From: Gambelia wislizenii
Lineage: Eukaryota > Chordata > Lepidosauria > Squamata > Crotaphytidae
Reading direction: 5' to 3'
NCBI GenBank assembly: GCA_030847615.1
Contig: JAUMIR010000002.1
Span: 114,956,309-115,020,308, forward strand
DNA: 64,000 nt
In this document: in pieces, positions 10,444-22,576 of the stretch
Layout: every line of letters starts with the position of its first letter
How positions within the stretch are numbered: the stretch's first letter is position 1
Notes under the pieces: generated by a model
The model's database searches: none
Told to the model about the DNA's origin: nothing
Seen by the model: the letters and a program-made list of their open reading frames with translations, nothing else
Position numbers and translations under genes: made by a program

Positions 10444-12275
10444 TATTGTTATTTCTTACCTGCCTCTCTCTGTGGATTGAGGCAGGGAACAACATATCAA
10501 CCTAATATTTGCTAAAAATACATATCAGTGAAAACCTATCACTTTAAAAAAACAAGTAAGACTAAGACATTTTAAAACCATTAGTACACAGTTTAAAATT
10601 CACAGTTTAAAATAATCTGGATAGGCCTGCTGGAAAGACTGGCCTTTAACACTAATTTAAATTCTGACAGCATATTCAGCTTTTATATCTCTTCAGGCAG
10701 GCTGTTTCAGAGTATAGGGGCAGCTGATGAAAAAGGCCTCTGGGTGATAGTTGCCAACCTAGTCCTTGCTGGCTGGAGCAAATGTCCCCCAGAAGACATA
10801 AGTATATGGGGCAGATTGATTATATGGGAAAAGGCATTCTCCTAGGTAACCTGGACCCAAACCATGTAATAGATCTAATCTCCTGGAATGTTTTCCTCCT
10901 AACCACTTCATGCCTGTAACAGTTTTTTTCCATTTCAAAGAATGCACTATCCTGCAAAACCACAACAAAGTTTCTTTTAAAGAAAATACTGATCATGAAT
11001 GACTTCAGCAGAACAGAAAGAATCCAGAAGTGTGTGTCTTTCTCTCTGCCAAGGGTCCATCTGGAGTGCCCCTGAAGTGCCTGCTCCCCTTGTCTTTCTA
11101 CTGATGTCATCATCTTTATGTGCTTCCTGGAGCCAATGCCTGTGCAAGATAAAAGAAGGCCAAGAAACATGTTGCTTAAGACAGCCTTGAAATCGATAAA
11201 TTTACAGGTCTGACTCAGCTGGTGATCATGCCAAAGCAATAGAAATTTAACAACAGAGCTGCTAAGGTTGCACTCCTGTACAATAAACCTGAGTGTGCCT
11301 ACTCCCAAGGAAACACAGGAAGGAACCACAAACTGCCTTGAGCAGTACATGTGTTTTGAAAAGCAAACATGTATGCAGAAATATTAATGGTCTTAAAGAT
11401 TCAGACCCATGCTGGAGAAGATTATCTTCCAACATTTGCCAAGCCCACTACTTATTTTAGGATTTTATAATGCCATCAGTTTTTGTAACAGAATACTCCA
11501 TTCCACAATCCTGTCAAGGTTCCGGAAGTATTAGATATAGGAATGGAATAACATAAGTTTTGCTGCCATGCTTTGGCTCTGATAGACATTTTCTTAGGCA
11601 GCTCCACAGTTACCCGAGCATAGCTAATGGGAGCTAAGTGGTCTCTGTCCAGATAGATGATGGATAAAGCTGATAAAAGGTACTCTGAGCAGCAGTCCAC
11701 CTGTCCACCTGTGCACCTCCTTTAGGGGGAGCATAATTCCCTTCAGAACAGGGCAAGTACCACTTAGTTTAGGAAGAGGATGGTGTGATGCTTTCCAGAG
11801 GTTGTGGGTCTTCAACACCCAGCATTCATCACCATTGACTATGTTGGCTAAGGCTGATGGGCATTACCATTCATCAGCATGTGACGGGCCATCCATTCTC
11901 CATGCCAACAGATGAACTCCTCACAAACTGTATTTCTGCCTTGTCTGGATCAGTTTCAGTTTGTCTCTCTCCACCCACCCCAATCTAATCCATTACCTCA
12001 CTGGGGAACTGCTTCAGAATTACCCAGTGAATGCCTCAATTTGATGGAAAGTAGGATTGGGTCTGCATATTGGTGACACCTCAGAACCTCTCCAAAAAAA
12101 AAACAAAAACCCACCAACCCTCAGTTTAGGGGATAAAACTATGTCAGTAACAATTACATGTTTGCATAAAGAGCATGAGAGCCTTGCTTGTAAAAATAAC
12201 ATGATGTGGCAAAGGTGAAACCTGCACCTGCGGAAATTCTCCTTTTTATACAGCTCTTACATCCAAGGAGTCTCT
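10444..12275. other. No recognised feature
   Basis: A 176-residue open frame on the minus strand (10820-11350) has no recognisable domain, poor composition and no supporting context. Around 11820-11880 there is weak hAT-MITE-like text (gctgatgggcattacc). Otherwise nothing. Confidence 0.4.
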
Positions 12276-12665
12276 GGCCTTGTCTATATGAGGTAAAAAA
12301 TACCCAGATTGCTCCACAGTAATGCCAAATCACAGCAGCTGTGATTTATCTTAATGTGTTTTTGGCATGCATTAGTATCAAGAATAAAGATGGTGGCTGT
12401 TAGTGAATTACTCACTTTTTAACTTACATGAATTTGCCGCTGCTGAACTTTAAAAAAAAATTCCTATGTGCGATAGAGGGATACTTTGCCTTTACTTAAA
12501 AGAAAAAAAACCACCACCCTGTTTTATCACCATAGTGCTGGCTTGCTAAGCGAAAATCTAACATGGTGGCTGCAGGTGCTTGCCTTGTTAGCAAGCCCCA
12601 ACCCCCACTCTTGCCCAACCAATCAGCTTTGCGCTTCCGCTTGTATGGGAAAGAAATTCAAAGCA
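12276..12665 (+). mobile_element. Family X TIR element, left part
   Basis: Starts with CCTTGTCTATATGAGG (12279 onward), close to the ends of the copies at 38377 and 40396, and shares the blocks 'agatggtggctg', 'gtgaattactcac' and 'ttgccgctgctg'. The CCAATCAG motif (12619-12626) lies in the same relative place as in the copies at 18004 and 38377. No right end is identifiable, so it is truncated or too diverged. No coding capacity. Confidence 0.55.
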
Positions 12666-13797
12666 AATCACTTGTCCCAACAAGTTGTTGTAGCAGAGTT
12701 GCAATCATCAGGCAAAGAAATGAGCACACAGATACAGACGTGTGTCTAAACTATTTCTCTTTACTAAAGCATATTATAGCAATATTTACAATGAGTCTGA
12801 GACTCCTAGCATACAGACTACATATCACAGCACGATGTACAGTGCAGTCCTGTCACTGTACAGCCCAGACTGAACTACACAGTCTCAGAGCAAAATCCAA
12901 TTCGATAGCACGAAGGTAGTGGTTCTCACACACATTTTCTCACAAAGATAAGGCTTTGGCCTTCTTCCTTTCCACGCTAGTCTCCCAGGCCTAATCAAGA
13001 TATGCTAGCCAGCTGCATTTAGTCTTCTCATTACTGGCCCCTGAGGCTGTAGCATACCATACTAGCTCCTTATAGTATAAACTTCCAGGTTGTATGTCCC
13101 AGCATCCTGACAGTGGCTGTGGAATATCCTGTTGCTCATATAAGTGAGCCTGCTGAGCGCTCTGTTCCTCAGCAGCTTGTGTTTGTTGAACACTTGGTTC
13201 CTCAGCCTGCTGGTCCCTCTGTCCCTATATCTCTAGCTCAAATTCATCTTTATTGTCCTCTGAGAGGCAGGGTATGACATAGATATACGGTAGGTATCAT
13301 TAGACACCATGCAGCTAGATTAAATCTGGACTTGGGCCTCTTGTTAATATTCAAATGTATAGCATCTGCCCTGTCACAATCCACATAGTCAAGAAATTGG
13401 AAGGGCCAGAACCCTATTGAGAAACAGGTCACTCAGTTTTAAAGTGGCCCAAGTAAATTTATTACAGATTTTCCCTTGGGAGCAAGTGAGGTGAGGCAAA
13501 GCGTTAGAACTATTGGCCGAATTCCTAAATCTGTTCTCAGAGCTGTTTGAAAATACATTATTCTCCTTTCCCCAAAATTTTGCCGAAACACTTTACTTCT
13601 TTTCACAGGTTTTTGTGTTGGAAAATATATTTTGCAGTCCAATAAGTGGAAATGCTTTTGCTACTGAAGGGCTAACTAAGAAGCCATATAAGATGAGCTT
13701 CCTGAAGTTTTGCTATTGGAGTTCTGGGATGAAGGGGAGTGTCTAAGTTTCCTTCTTTGTTCCAGAAGCCATGCTTTTTTAAATTTTTTTTTATTTT

Positions 13798-13829
<32 letters not shown>

Positions 13830-15660
13830 AAGAAAGAAAGAAGCCATGCTCCTTTAACAAACCACATGGCCTTCGAACAGAGAGGACCCCAGCCAGGGGA
13901 GTCCTGAATATTGTTTTGTAACAATGTAGTTTTTAAACATTTTTAAGTAGTTGTAGTTTATTTTGATGGAGTTTCATGTACCTGCCATGAATGAGCTCTC
14001 TAACTGTGAGTAAAGAAGTTTTTGTACTTTTTAAACTAACTTTTGAGTCTTGAGTGGTTATTTTGCTAGTTAAACAACTTGGGAAAAGACAAAGGGTGTT
14101 TGGTTATTTACTAAGCTGTGTTTTCATATGTATGCTAAGAATCTAATGCTAAATGCTGCTGTGTTTGTTTTGAACTCTGCTAAATTGGCTGTATTCTCCA
14201 CTAGCGTGTGAAGTACAGGGTGGATGTTTAAACAGGAACAACATAATTACCCTGTTATTTTAAACAATATTTTCTAATATTTTGGGAAGTCAGTGAGGCG
14301 TATGACTAATGTATCTCTGTAGGACTGCAGAGACCTTAATTCAGAGCTCCACTCAGGAAGCTCACTGACTGAACTTGGGCTTGTCCACTGCCCAACAGCC
14401 TGGCCCACCTCACAGGGTTGTTGTGAGATAAAACTGAAGGGACAGATTCAAGTATGTCCGCCTGAACTACTTGCAGGAAGAGCTGTATAAAAATATCATT
14501 TCAAACATGATTAAGGCTCTGTCCTGATGACCTACTTTATAATCTGTTTGGAGAGTGAAGTTGGTTCCTTACTCATGAAGCTCAAGCTGGTTCCTTCTTC
14601 CTGATTCCTTATTTTCCCCAAACTTTGAAAAACAGCCAAATCACATGAATTTCAAAGTTTCATGGAAATAAGGAACTGGGAATAAGGCACCAACTTTCAT
14701 GATCAGTTCATGAAAAACAGCAAGCAAATTCAAGCCATTCACACAAGCATCAGGAGGAGACCACGAAGGCTGCGTTCTTTCTCAGTCCATCGATCTAGGG
14801 CAGACATGGATACTTGCAGGCAATAGCAAGGAAAATGTTTTAAACAGATGTCAAGGCATGGAGAGGGAATTTGGGGTGGGGGAGTCCGGCAGGCCATCAA
14901 TTACAGCGTGTCATGGGGGAGGGAGTGCTAATTGAATTCAATTAGTTCAGGGCCTGCCCCAGGATCCCCAAGGAAGAATTTAGGAAAGAGAGAGAGGTAA
15001 AGGACTTGTGTTTTAGACAGGAAGAGCAGTAAAGATATCAGAGATGGGGAAAAGACCCAGGCTGGATTAACAACAGGACTACTTCAGCCTGTGCCAATAG
15101 CCTTTGGCCCTCAAGCAAAGAAGGAAAGTAACTGTGTTCTTATGGTGTGAACAGTCTGATAAATTAACATATTTGTACTTGTCAAATAACAGGCTGTCTT
15201 GTAGTAAATGTTTCATGTGTGAAACTGAATCGAAAGGGGAAACTCCACTCTGGCAATAAAACCATAAATGCGTTAAAGGCTCTGGCAAATACCTTCAGCC
15301 CTATATTCCCAAGGCAAGGTTAAAACAGTAAATAAATGAGGAAAGCCACTGCACAGACTTGTTCATATTTAACACAAATCTTGTGAAGAAAATTCCTATT
15401 TTTAAAATGTATTTTACATTTATGGGTCTCTTTCCCGCCACAGATCTATATAACTGCAATGTAGTTTATTTTTATATAATCATAGGTTGTCACAATAAAG
15501 TCACTATAAAATCAGAGTATAAAGTTAAGGAAGCAGGCTAAGCTAAACATTTGTTTTTCATAAATATATGTGAATAGGCAGGAAACCTATGATATAAACT
15601 GGAAAATGGAGGAACTACCAGGACTTTGGTTGGGTCAGGGGGGGCCAAGGGCCACTTCCT
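12666..15660. other. Mostly unique sequence with a (TA)n microsatellite and a SINE fragment
   Basis: A (TA)n run lies at 13803-13829 and is followed by (AAAG)n. At about 14350-14500, 'gcccacctcacagggttgttgtgag' and 'gcaggaagagctgtataaaa' resemble the body and tail of a tRNA SINE like the one at 33169. Short AT-rich frames elsewhere carry no recognisable product. Confidence 0.45.
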
Positions 15661-15887
15661 GTTGTTTTGTGCCTTCAAGTGATTTCTAACACATGGCAAC
15701 CCTATTACAGGGTTTTCTTGGCAAGATTTCTTCAGAGGGGGGTTGCCATTGCCTTCTTCTGAGACTGAGAGGGTGTGACTTGCCCATGGCCACCCAGTGG
15801 GTTTCTATTCTTGGGCAGGGATTCAAATTCTCCTCTCCCAGAGTCCTCGTCCAACACTCAAACCACTGCACCATGCTGGTTGGCTCA
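15661..15887 (-). mobile_element. tRNA-derived SINE, near full length
   Basis: On the minus strand the head begins 'gagccaaccagcatggtgca', with A-box-like 'gtggtttgagtgttgga' and a B-box-like 'gaatttgaatccc'. It continues through 'ctcagtctcagaagaagg' to the tail 'gttgccatgtgttagaaatc' and 'ttgaaggcacaaaacaac'. This is the pol III-transcribed, BovB-dependent class. Confidence 0.85.
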
Positions 15888-16299
15888 AGGGCCATATTGG
15901 GCACAGAGTTCCCACCCACGACAAACGTGCTATTCCCTCCCCACGATGTTTCCACATTATTTCCATTTTTTTTGGCTAGGCACTCCCTCATGACCCAAAG
16001 CCAGGACTAAACCACACATTCAGTCCTGTACTGCAAAACCAAACCTGCAAGGAACAGTATGCCACCTTATCCGCCTCCACATGAAATGACAACAGAATCT
16101 TTTTGTATTGATTTAAACAAGCATGATTACATCACCCTTCAGAGGAAAATTGTCCCCAAGTGGAGCCTTGTCCACAAAAACAAGATAGTTTCAGCCTGCA
16201 GGTTTACAATCTAAAGTACATGAGAGAAAAGGAAAAAGAAGAGAAAGAAAGAGGAAAACACAAGTACCAGTTCTTAACTTGGTGTTGTAGCATGGTCTT
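15888..16299. other. No recognised feature
   Basis: Unique-looking sequence with an A/G-rich run at 16222-16262. Confidence 0.4.
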
Positions 16300-17110
16300 T
16301 CAAGTCCCTCTTTCCCCCTTCTTGAATTTTTTTTAAATGCTTTTAAATGATTTCAATTCAAAGCTTGGTTTTAATATGTTGATGTATTTAACGGTTTTTC
16401 ATTGTTCTTTAATTATATAACTGGTCAGTTTTAAGCTGTCTTAGTCCTGAACTGGGACAAAGGAGATTTTCACATGGGGCCAAAATGCCCCGTTACTGCC
16501 CCGCCACCTCCTCTCCTGTTCCTGCCACAGAATAACGTAAATCTTTCACACACTTACCTTAATTCCACGGCAGGAACGGGCTCCCCCTCCCCTTGCTGGC
16601 CAGCCGTAAATGCAGCCATTGTAAGCCTACTTTTACAACCGGCTGTCTGAAATCCCGGCCATTATCGCGTGATAACGGCTGGGCGGTAAATTTAAAAAAT
16701 AAAACTCCCTCAAACATACAATCAGTTCACCAAGCACAAAAACACACTTTAAATCACACAATCAAAACAGGGAGGGTAAAATAAAGGGTGCCACTTACCT
16801 GGACATCCAGATCGTACCAGGAAGTGCTTGGAATGGACCTCCCCTCCGCGGCTGTCATTTTGGAACAGGAATGGGGCTCCTGTTCACACACCCATGATTG
16901 CGTGATAGCGACGGAATGGGATGTCTATTCACGAAAAATCGTGATTACATTGTTCCAGAACAGTCAGGGGAGCAGGATGGATGCAGGACAGAACGGGGTC
17001 AACGTCGTCTGAAAGGGAAAACCTTTTCCGACCCTGTTCTGTTCCTGTCACGGGATATATAGCCCATGTGAAAATCTCCTAAGATGGAAAAAGAAATAAA
17101 TAGTAACATA
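16300..17110 (+). mobile_element. L2 3' UTR, split by a TIR element
   Basis: 16310-16461 is T-rich ('aatgcttttaaatgatttca', 'gttttaagctgtcttag', 'ctgaactgggacaaa'), and 17080-17110 continues 'taagatggaaaaagaaataaa'. Together they read like the 3' UTR and tail of an L2 LINE. The 618-bp element at 16462-17079 interrupts it. Confidence 0.55.
16462..17079. mobile_element. Family M TIR element (618 bp)
   Basis: The ends are a perfect inverted repeat: GGAGATTTTCACATGGG at 16462 and CCCATGTGAAAATCTCC to 17079. The flanks are AAA and TAA, nearly a 3-bp target duplication. The interior shares blocks with the copies at 23200, 25492 and 59819, such as 'aaaaacacactt', 'cttacctgg' and 'acgtcgtctgaaa'. 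No transposase is encoded, so it is non-autonomous. The 3-bp duplication is compatible with a PIF/Harbinger-like origin, but the superfamily is not established. Confidence 0.85.
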
Positions 17111-17159
17111 GTTATTATAATGACCAGATGGAGTGGAAACAGTTCATTGAGAAAAATCA

Positions 17160-17876
17160 AAGCCAGGTAATCTGGACAGAGCTAGGAGAATGTCTTGCTA
17201 ATGCTTTCTACCTCTCTCTCCAGTCTGATGGAAATATTGCACTACTGGTACGGGGTTGAAAATCCTGCAGCTTAATGCCAAGTTGGTAAATGAGAAAACA
17301 ATCATGATCCAGGACTTGATCCTGGATGGGCATGCTGACCTAGCTTATATTACTAGATGAAGCTGGGGGTGGTGGTATTAACTTCTTCCAGTTCTGTCCA
17401 CCAAGGTTATCTGTACAGCAGCATGCAAGACCTGGGGTAGGGGAAGTCATGTTGCTGTGGTCAATCAGGATTCCATCTCCCTTTACCAGGTGCCTCATCC
17501 TACAGTCTACTGCCTTTGAGCGCGTTTATTTAAAGGTGGGTGGCCGGGACAGAATAGGGATTCTGTTGGTGTGCTGCCCACTCTGATGCTCAACAGTCTC
17601 CCTTCCTGAGCTGGGTAAGTTGTTGTCCTGGAAGAGTTCAATATCCATGCAGAGGCTACTCTGTTGGTAATGACTCAGGATGTCATGTCCTCCATGACAA
17701 CCATGGGTCTGTCCCAAGTAGTATCTGGTGCCACTCGTGTTGCTGACCACACTCTAGACTTTGTTTTCTGTGGTGGACGGGGTGATGGTGATCTGGGTGT
17801 GAAGGAACTTTCCATAGTTCCATTGTCATGGACAGATCACTACCTGGTGGGGTTTAGACTCACTGGGACGCAGAGC
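17160..17876 (+). pseudogene. L2 LINE endonuclease region, degraded
   Basis: In shifting frames the translation gives LNAKLVNEKTIMIQDLI, then V(V)VLEEFNIHAEA (the GDFNxH-type endonuclease motif, with Gly/Asp lost), then VADHTLDFVF and IVPLSWTDHYLVGF, which matches the L2 'VPLSWTDHHL' signature. APE-type endonucleases nick target DNA for LINE insertion. Several stops and frameshifts make it dead. The RT part of the same element resumes at 19285, beyond the hAT-like insertion. Confidence 0.8.
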
Positions 17877-18003
17877 TTCTACAGCAGTGATTTCCAAACT
17901 TTGGTCCTCCAGATGGATTTCATCTCCCAGAATTCCTGGCTGTTGGCCAAGGTGGCTAGGGTTTCTGGGAAATGAAGTCCATCTGTAGGACCAACGTTTG
18001 GAA

Positions 18004-18280
18004 AAGCCCACCCCCCCCATGCTTGTCCAGCCAATCAGATTCACACTTCCTCTACTACCGGACACTGATTCATATCGAATCACTGTCCTAACAAGGGGGA
18101 ATACACATTCCTCACGCTGTTTTTGAAAAACTCCAAGGAAATCTGCAAAGGTTTTTCCTCCAGAATTTCAGTGGTTTTGGGGGCCCCTACTTCCAAATAC
18201 AGTATAACTGTGGGATCCCATTAGAGCACGTTGTCTTCTCAAATTCCATGAAGAGTATTTTCATGATTTAGACGACACTC
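18004..18280 (+). mobile_element. Family X TIR element, right part
   Basis: Collinear with 38740-38995: 'ccaatcagattcacacttcc', then 'aaatctgcaaaggtttttcc', 'gatcccattagagcac' and 'gaagagtattttcatgattt', ending TAGACGACACTC. CCAATCAG is at 18031-18038. The left half is missing. Confidence 0.7.
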
Positions 18281-19083
18281 TAGTCTGTGCTGTGCATTCA
18301 TTCTAGCTGATCTATTTACTAGTGTAGCTTCTATTAGCTTCCATTAGTGTAGTTTTAAGCAGCCCCCTAAGCCTCTTTGTGCGTTCTGACTTTTCCTTTC
18401 GGTTTTCTTTTTACTAGTTCATTTTATTTTAGAGACGTTTCCAATAGTGGAACTCAAATAGGACTGTGCTGGGGCTTCTGTCACATTTCACGTGACATAT
18501 AAATCAAATCTGATATCATTATAGTCATTGTTTTCAGTTGGTTCATCCATATGCACAACTTGCACTAGGTCCTGGGTAATATTTGCTTGGGATTAGGCCC
18601 AGGGTTGCCTCCTCTTCAGCTAATTCTGTGAACTGTGGGAAAGCACAGTTGTTTAGGAAAGTGCCTCTCAAGAAGCCCCAGGCACTGTCGCCAATGGCAA
18701 AGGATTCTGGAAGTTGAATTCCAACACACCTAGAGGACCAAAGTTTGAGAACCACTGGTTTAGAATATTTAGAAATTTCTAGTCAAATAACTACCTTGTA
18801 AAATGAAACAATTGAGTTGGGATGTATGAAACTGTAATAGAGTTTCCAGATTTTAGGCTGAAATAAATGCAAACATACAGAAGGAGATGTTTTAATCAAA
18901 CTTCATTTTATGAAAGGTAATTTGGTATCTGTGCTTTATAAGGCCTCATTGCACACTAGAAAAAAGTGATATTCCTCCATCAAAGTTAAGGACTGTGTGG
19001 ATTCTGCAAGTGCAAAGCCTGCAAGTACTCCAAGGACAGAGATTGTCATTCAAAATTCAGTATCTTGAGACTTTCACTATATA

Positions 19084-19247
19084 TAGTGGAACGCACTGCC
19101 TCAGAGTGTAGTGTAGTGTCCTTCTTTGGAGGTTTTTAAACAGAGGCTGGATAGCCATCTATCCAGAATGCTTTGCATATTCCTACAGTGCAGGGGGTTG
19201 GACTAGATGGCCCTTGTGGTCTCTTCCAGCTCTATGATTCTATGATA
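19084..19247 (+). mobile_element. CR1 3' end
   Basis: Typical CR1 3' UTR text: 'cactgcctcagagtgta', 'ggaggtttttaaacagagg', 'ggactagatggcccttgtgg', ending TCTATGATTCTATGAT. The copy is 5'-truncated, as most CR1 insertions are, and lies inside the hAT-like insertion. Confidence 0.9.
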
Positions 19248-19284
19248 CGTGAAGGACCAGAGTTTGGGAATCACTGCTCTACAG

Positions 19285-21335
19285 GGATGAGAAGCTGACT
19301 GAGATGGTCCACCCCAAGAGACTTATGGATCCAGAATGATTCCTGATGGCTCTTGGTGGGTTTCCTGTTGTCAGGGCAGGTTATTCTGTTGAAGCTCTGG
19401 AATAGAAAAATTGTCAGATTGATGGACACAGTTGTTCCTGAGCATCCCCTCCCACAGAATGGAAGCCCTCTTTATTTACTAGGGAATTGGTGATGATAAA
19501 ACAAGTGAGAAAAAGACTAGAACAATGATGGTAGAAGACTCGGGATGGGTCTGGCCCAACATAGACTAGAGCTCTTTGGAAAGCCTATGGCATGGTGATG
19601 ATGGCAGCAAAAAAATTCTTCTCTGTTATCATTGTATCTGCACATTATCATCCAGAGGAGCTGTGCTTACGTGATTAGGGGCCTTTTACCTTCTTTCCTA
19701 CAACAGGAGCATGTAGAGAACTCAGCAGTTCCCTGTGAAGAATCTGCATGGCACTGTGCAGATAAAATTGCTGAGATCTGCTCTAACCTGGATGCTGTAA
19801 TTGATACTGGCCGGTGGATATAACCTTAGCTCCTACTTGTCCTGTGTTATTGAATACATTTCAGTTTGTGCAACATGAAGATGTGGACCTGATCCTTGGA
19901 GAGGTGAGAGCCACCATATGTGTATTTAAGCCGTGTCTTTCTTTAAAATAGTCAGAGGGGGAGTAGCTGAATGGGTAAGGGGAGTGGTGGATGCCTTAGT
20001 GCAGCAAGGCAGAATTCCATCCTGTCTAAAACAGGCTGGGGTGAGGTTTTTACTGAAATATCCTTCCCTGAACCCAACTGCGCTGGATAACTACCAGCCA
20101 GTCCCCAACATCCTCTTTTTTGGGCAAGGTTCTGGAGTGTGTGGTGGTCTCCCAGCTCCAGGGATTCCTGGATGAAATGGATTATAGATCCATTTCAATC
20201 TGGCTTTAGGCCTGGCTATGGGACAGAGACAGCTTTGGCATCCTTGGCAGGTGACCTAGGCTGAACTAAACAGGGGGATTGTGTCCCTATTGGTTCTGGT
20301 TCATCTCTCAACAGCTTTGGATATTATTGACCGTGGTATCCTTCTGGGCCACCTCTCTAGGATTGGATTTGGGAGCATTGTTTACAGTGATTCCAGTCCT
20401 TCTTGGTGGGGCAAACTCAGAATGTGGTGCTTTAGGATGCCTGTTCACCACCCTGGGCTGTGGGGTCCCTCAGGGCTCAGTTCTTTATCCCTTGCTGTTT
20501 AATAGCTACAAGAAACCACTGGGAGAGGTTATCCAGAGTTTGGGGGTTTGGTGTTGCAAGTATGCTAATGACATGCAACTCTTTCCTCTTCTTCCCATCT
20601 AACTCCAAGGAAATTATTTCAGTACTAAATCAGTGTCTGCTGTCAGTAATGGACTGGATGAGGGTGAAAAAATTGAAACTTATTCCAGGCAAAACAGAGG
20701 TGCACCTGATCATTCAAAAGGCAGATCAGGGAATATGGATTTGGCTTGTGCTGAATGGGGTTATACTACCCCTGAAATCTCAGGTTTGCAGTTTGGGTAT
20801 GATGTTGCGCTCAGATCTGAGCATAGATGCCTAGGTTTTGGTGGTGGACAGGAGTGTGTTTGCACAGCCAAAACTAGTGCACCAGCTTTGACCATTCTTG
20901 GAGATGTCAGATCTGGCTATGGTTACCCATGCCTTGATTACCTCCTTTTTGGGATTACTGTAACTCACTTTACTTGAAATGCCTTTGGAAACTTGAGTGA
21001 CTTGAAAATGCTGTGGCCACACTGCTGACCATGACTGGTACAGGGAACGTATAACTCATCTCTCGAAATATCTTTGCTGGCTGCTGGTCCAGTTCTAGGC
21101 AAATTTCAAAGTGCTGGTTATAACCCTTAAAGCCTCTATTTGTATTGGGTTCAGATGATCTGAAAATATTTATCTCCCTATAGGGAGAATTTCTCCTGGT
21201 CACACTGCCATTACAGGCACATTTGTGGGAACATGGGAAAGAGCCTTCTTGGTAGCTGCTCCCAGGCTGCAGAACTCACTTGTGTAGGTGGTCTGGTCAG
21301 CCCCCCCCCTGCTTTCTTTCCACTGGCAGGCAAGA
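19285..21335 (+). pseudogene. L2 LINE reverse-transcriptase region and 3' start of UTR, degraded
   Basis: RT blocks are visible in three frames: LKQAGVRFLLKYPSLNP and LDNYQPVPNI (block 1), SLLVLVHLSTALDIIDRGI (block A, catalytic Asp region), GVPQGSVLYPLLFN (block B) and CKYANDMQLFPLLP (YxDD reduced to YAND). After that come MDWMRVKKLKLIPGKTEVHL and the C-terminal region near 21180-21290. 'ccccctgctttctttccactggcag' (to 21335) is the start of the L2 3' UTR, also present at 34866. The catalytic YADD motif is mutated and frames are broken, so it is an inactive fossil. Confidence 0.88.
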
Positions 21336-22000
21336 TGAACCCCCTGTGAGGACATTGAGGCCCCCTGGGGGTCCCTGGACCACAGGTTAAGAACCACTGA
21401 CCTAAAGGGTTCTTTCCACTGTATAATGCAGAACTGGGAATCACACAGCCCTCCCAATGTTATTGGACTGCAAGTCCCATCAGCTCTAGTCAGCATAACT
21501 AATGATGCTGGAAGTTGAGGTCCAAGCACAAAGGGATACCCAAATGTTTGTGCCAGAAAAAAAATGTTGCTAGTCAGATACTTATTGACTTTGCTCATAG
21601 GTGCACAAAATGCGAAAGCCTATGGCTAGAGGGCAGTGTGCTGAAGAAACTCATGTTGAGGAAGGAGCACTCAAATACAGTACCATCTCTTTGGAGCTGT
21701 GTCCCCTTTGAGCCACACATGGTGTTTCATAACAGGTTTTTCCTTCCTTCAATGAACTGGGAGTGGTGTGTGTGTGCGTGCGTGAACTAGATGTTCTACT
21801 GGGCTCCCTCCAGCTCTGTTCCTCACACTGCTATTTTGTCTTTCAAGTGACAAGTGCGACAGACAAGTTCAGAGAAGGAAATACAAAAAGGCTGCCACAT
21901 GCTGGAATAGTACAACATTCTAGCTTGCCTTATTAAATACATTACTATATGACCACAAGTTTCTGTTCTGTTGTATAGAGGTGAGGTAAAAGATTCTGTA
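21336..22000. other. hAT-type MITE ends and unique sequence
   Basis: 'cctgtgaggacattgaggccc ... ccacaggttaagaaccactg' (to about 21403) ends like a hAT terminal repeat and cuts off the L2 tail. 21450-21525 (attggactgcaagtcccatc ... gaagttgaggtccaagc) is another short hAT-like MITE. The rest is unassigned. Confidence 0.5.
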
Positions 22001-22263
22001 CAGTAGGACCCTGTATCCTCTGATTCATTATCCACTGATTTGGTTATCCGTGGGACACAAAACAGCAAACCTACTATAGAGTCTTCCTAGAAAATGCCTA
22101 GAGAGGCATCCTCTCTAGAAGTTTTCTAGGTCCTTCAAGACAAACTCTATAGTATTTTAAACCGGAAGTCCCATTATTTTCAGTGGTGTTCACTGTTATC
22201 TGCAGTTTTCAGTATCCACAGGGCCCCCCGGAACCAATCACCCACAGATAGGGGGTCCTACTT
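22001..22263. mobile_element. Tigger/pogo-like MITE, second type
   Basis: Left end CAGTAGGACCCTGTATCCTC after TA, right end GGGGGTCCTACTT. The centre is an internal palindrome (ctagaagttttctagg with flanking tctctag repeats). No coding capacity. Same TA-target group as the copy at 8597 but a different subfamily. Confidence 0.7.
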
Positions 22264-22497
22264 AATAAAAATTCATACCATACAATCATTGCCCAAGTGG
22301 GGCCTTATGCCTAGAAGGCCCCCATTCTCTCTCCCCAACCCCCAGCTCCTTTCTGTGCTCTTGGCATTTCTGTCTTTCTTCTCATTTTCCCACAATTGTT
22401 CACAGATCTATTGCTTTTCCCACCATAGTCTTGTTTTTGTGTGTGCATAAAACTACTGTTTGTTGGCCCACCCTTAAATCAATTTCCCCTGTCCCTT

Positions 22498-22576
22498 GTG
22501 GCCTTTTTAGTCATCAGCACGCTTGCAGAAAGCGCGGGATGAGTCCTTCCTGAATCTTCGTTTGCGAAGAAAAGCC
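22498..22576 (+). mobile_element. 3' end of the recurrent unassigned LINE (79 bp)
   Basis: Begins 'gtggcctttttagtcatcag' and ends GCGAAGAAAAGCC, identical in structure to the 3' ends at 39118, 46144, 49370 and 56810. It carries both terminal hairpins (CGC..TTGCAGAAAGCGCG and CTTCGTTTGCGAAG). It is followed by AGAGAGGG. Strong 5' truncation is typical of LINE insertion. Confidence 0.85.

Larger units (their letters stand above)
17885..19276. mobile_element. hAT-like insertion (1.39 kb) inside L2
   Basis: The left end CAGTGATTTCCAAACTTTGG and the right end CAAACTTGGTCC-type inverse, reading GTTTGGGAATCACTG to 19276, form terminal inverted repeats. TTCTACAG (17877-17884) and CTCTACAG (19277-19284) form an 8-bp target duplication with one mismatch, as hAT elements make. 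The L2 sequence continues on both sides. Inside are a family X fragment, a second hAT-like end near 18690-18760 (aaagtttgagaaccactggt) and a CR1 3' end. So this may be several nested insertions, not one transposon. No transposase frame is seen. Confidence 0.7.

Noticed and set aside
10820..11350. 176-codon minus-strand frame as a gene
   Set aside because: No domain, no start or promoter context, and residue composition typical of random AT-rich frames.
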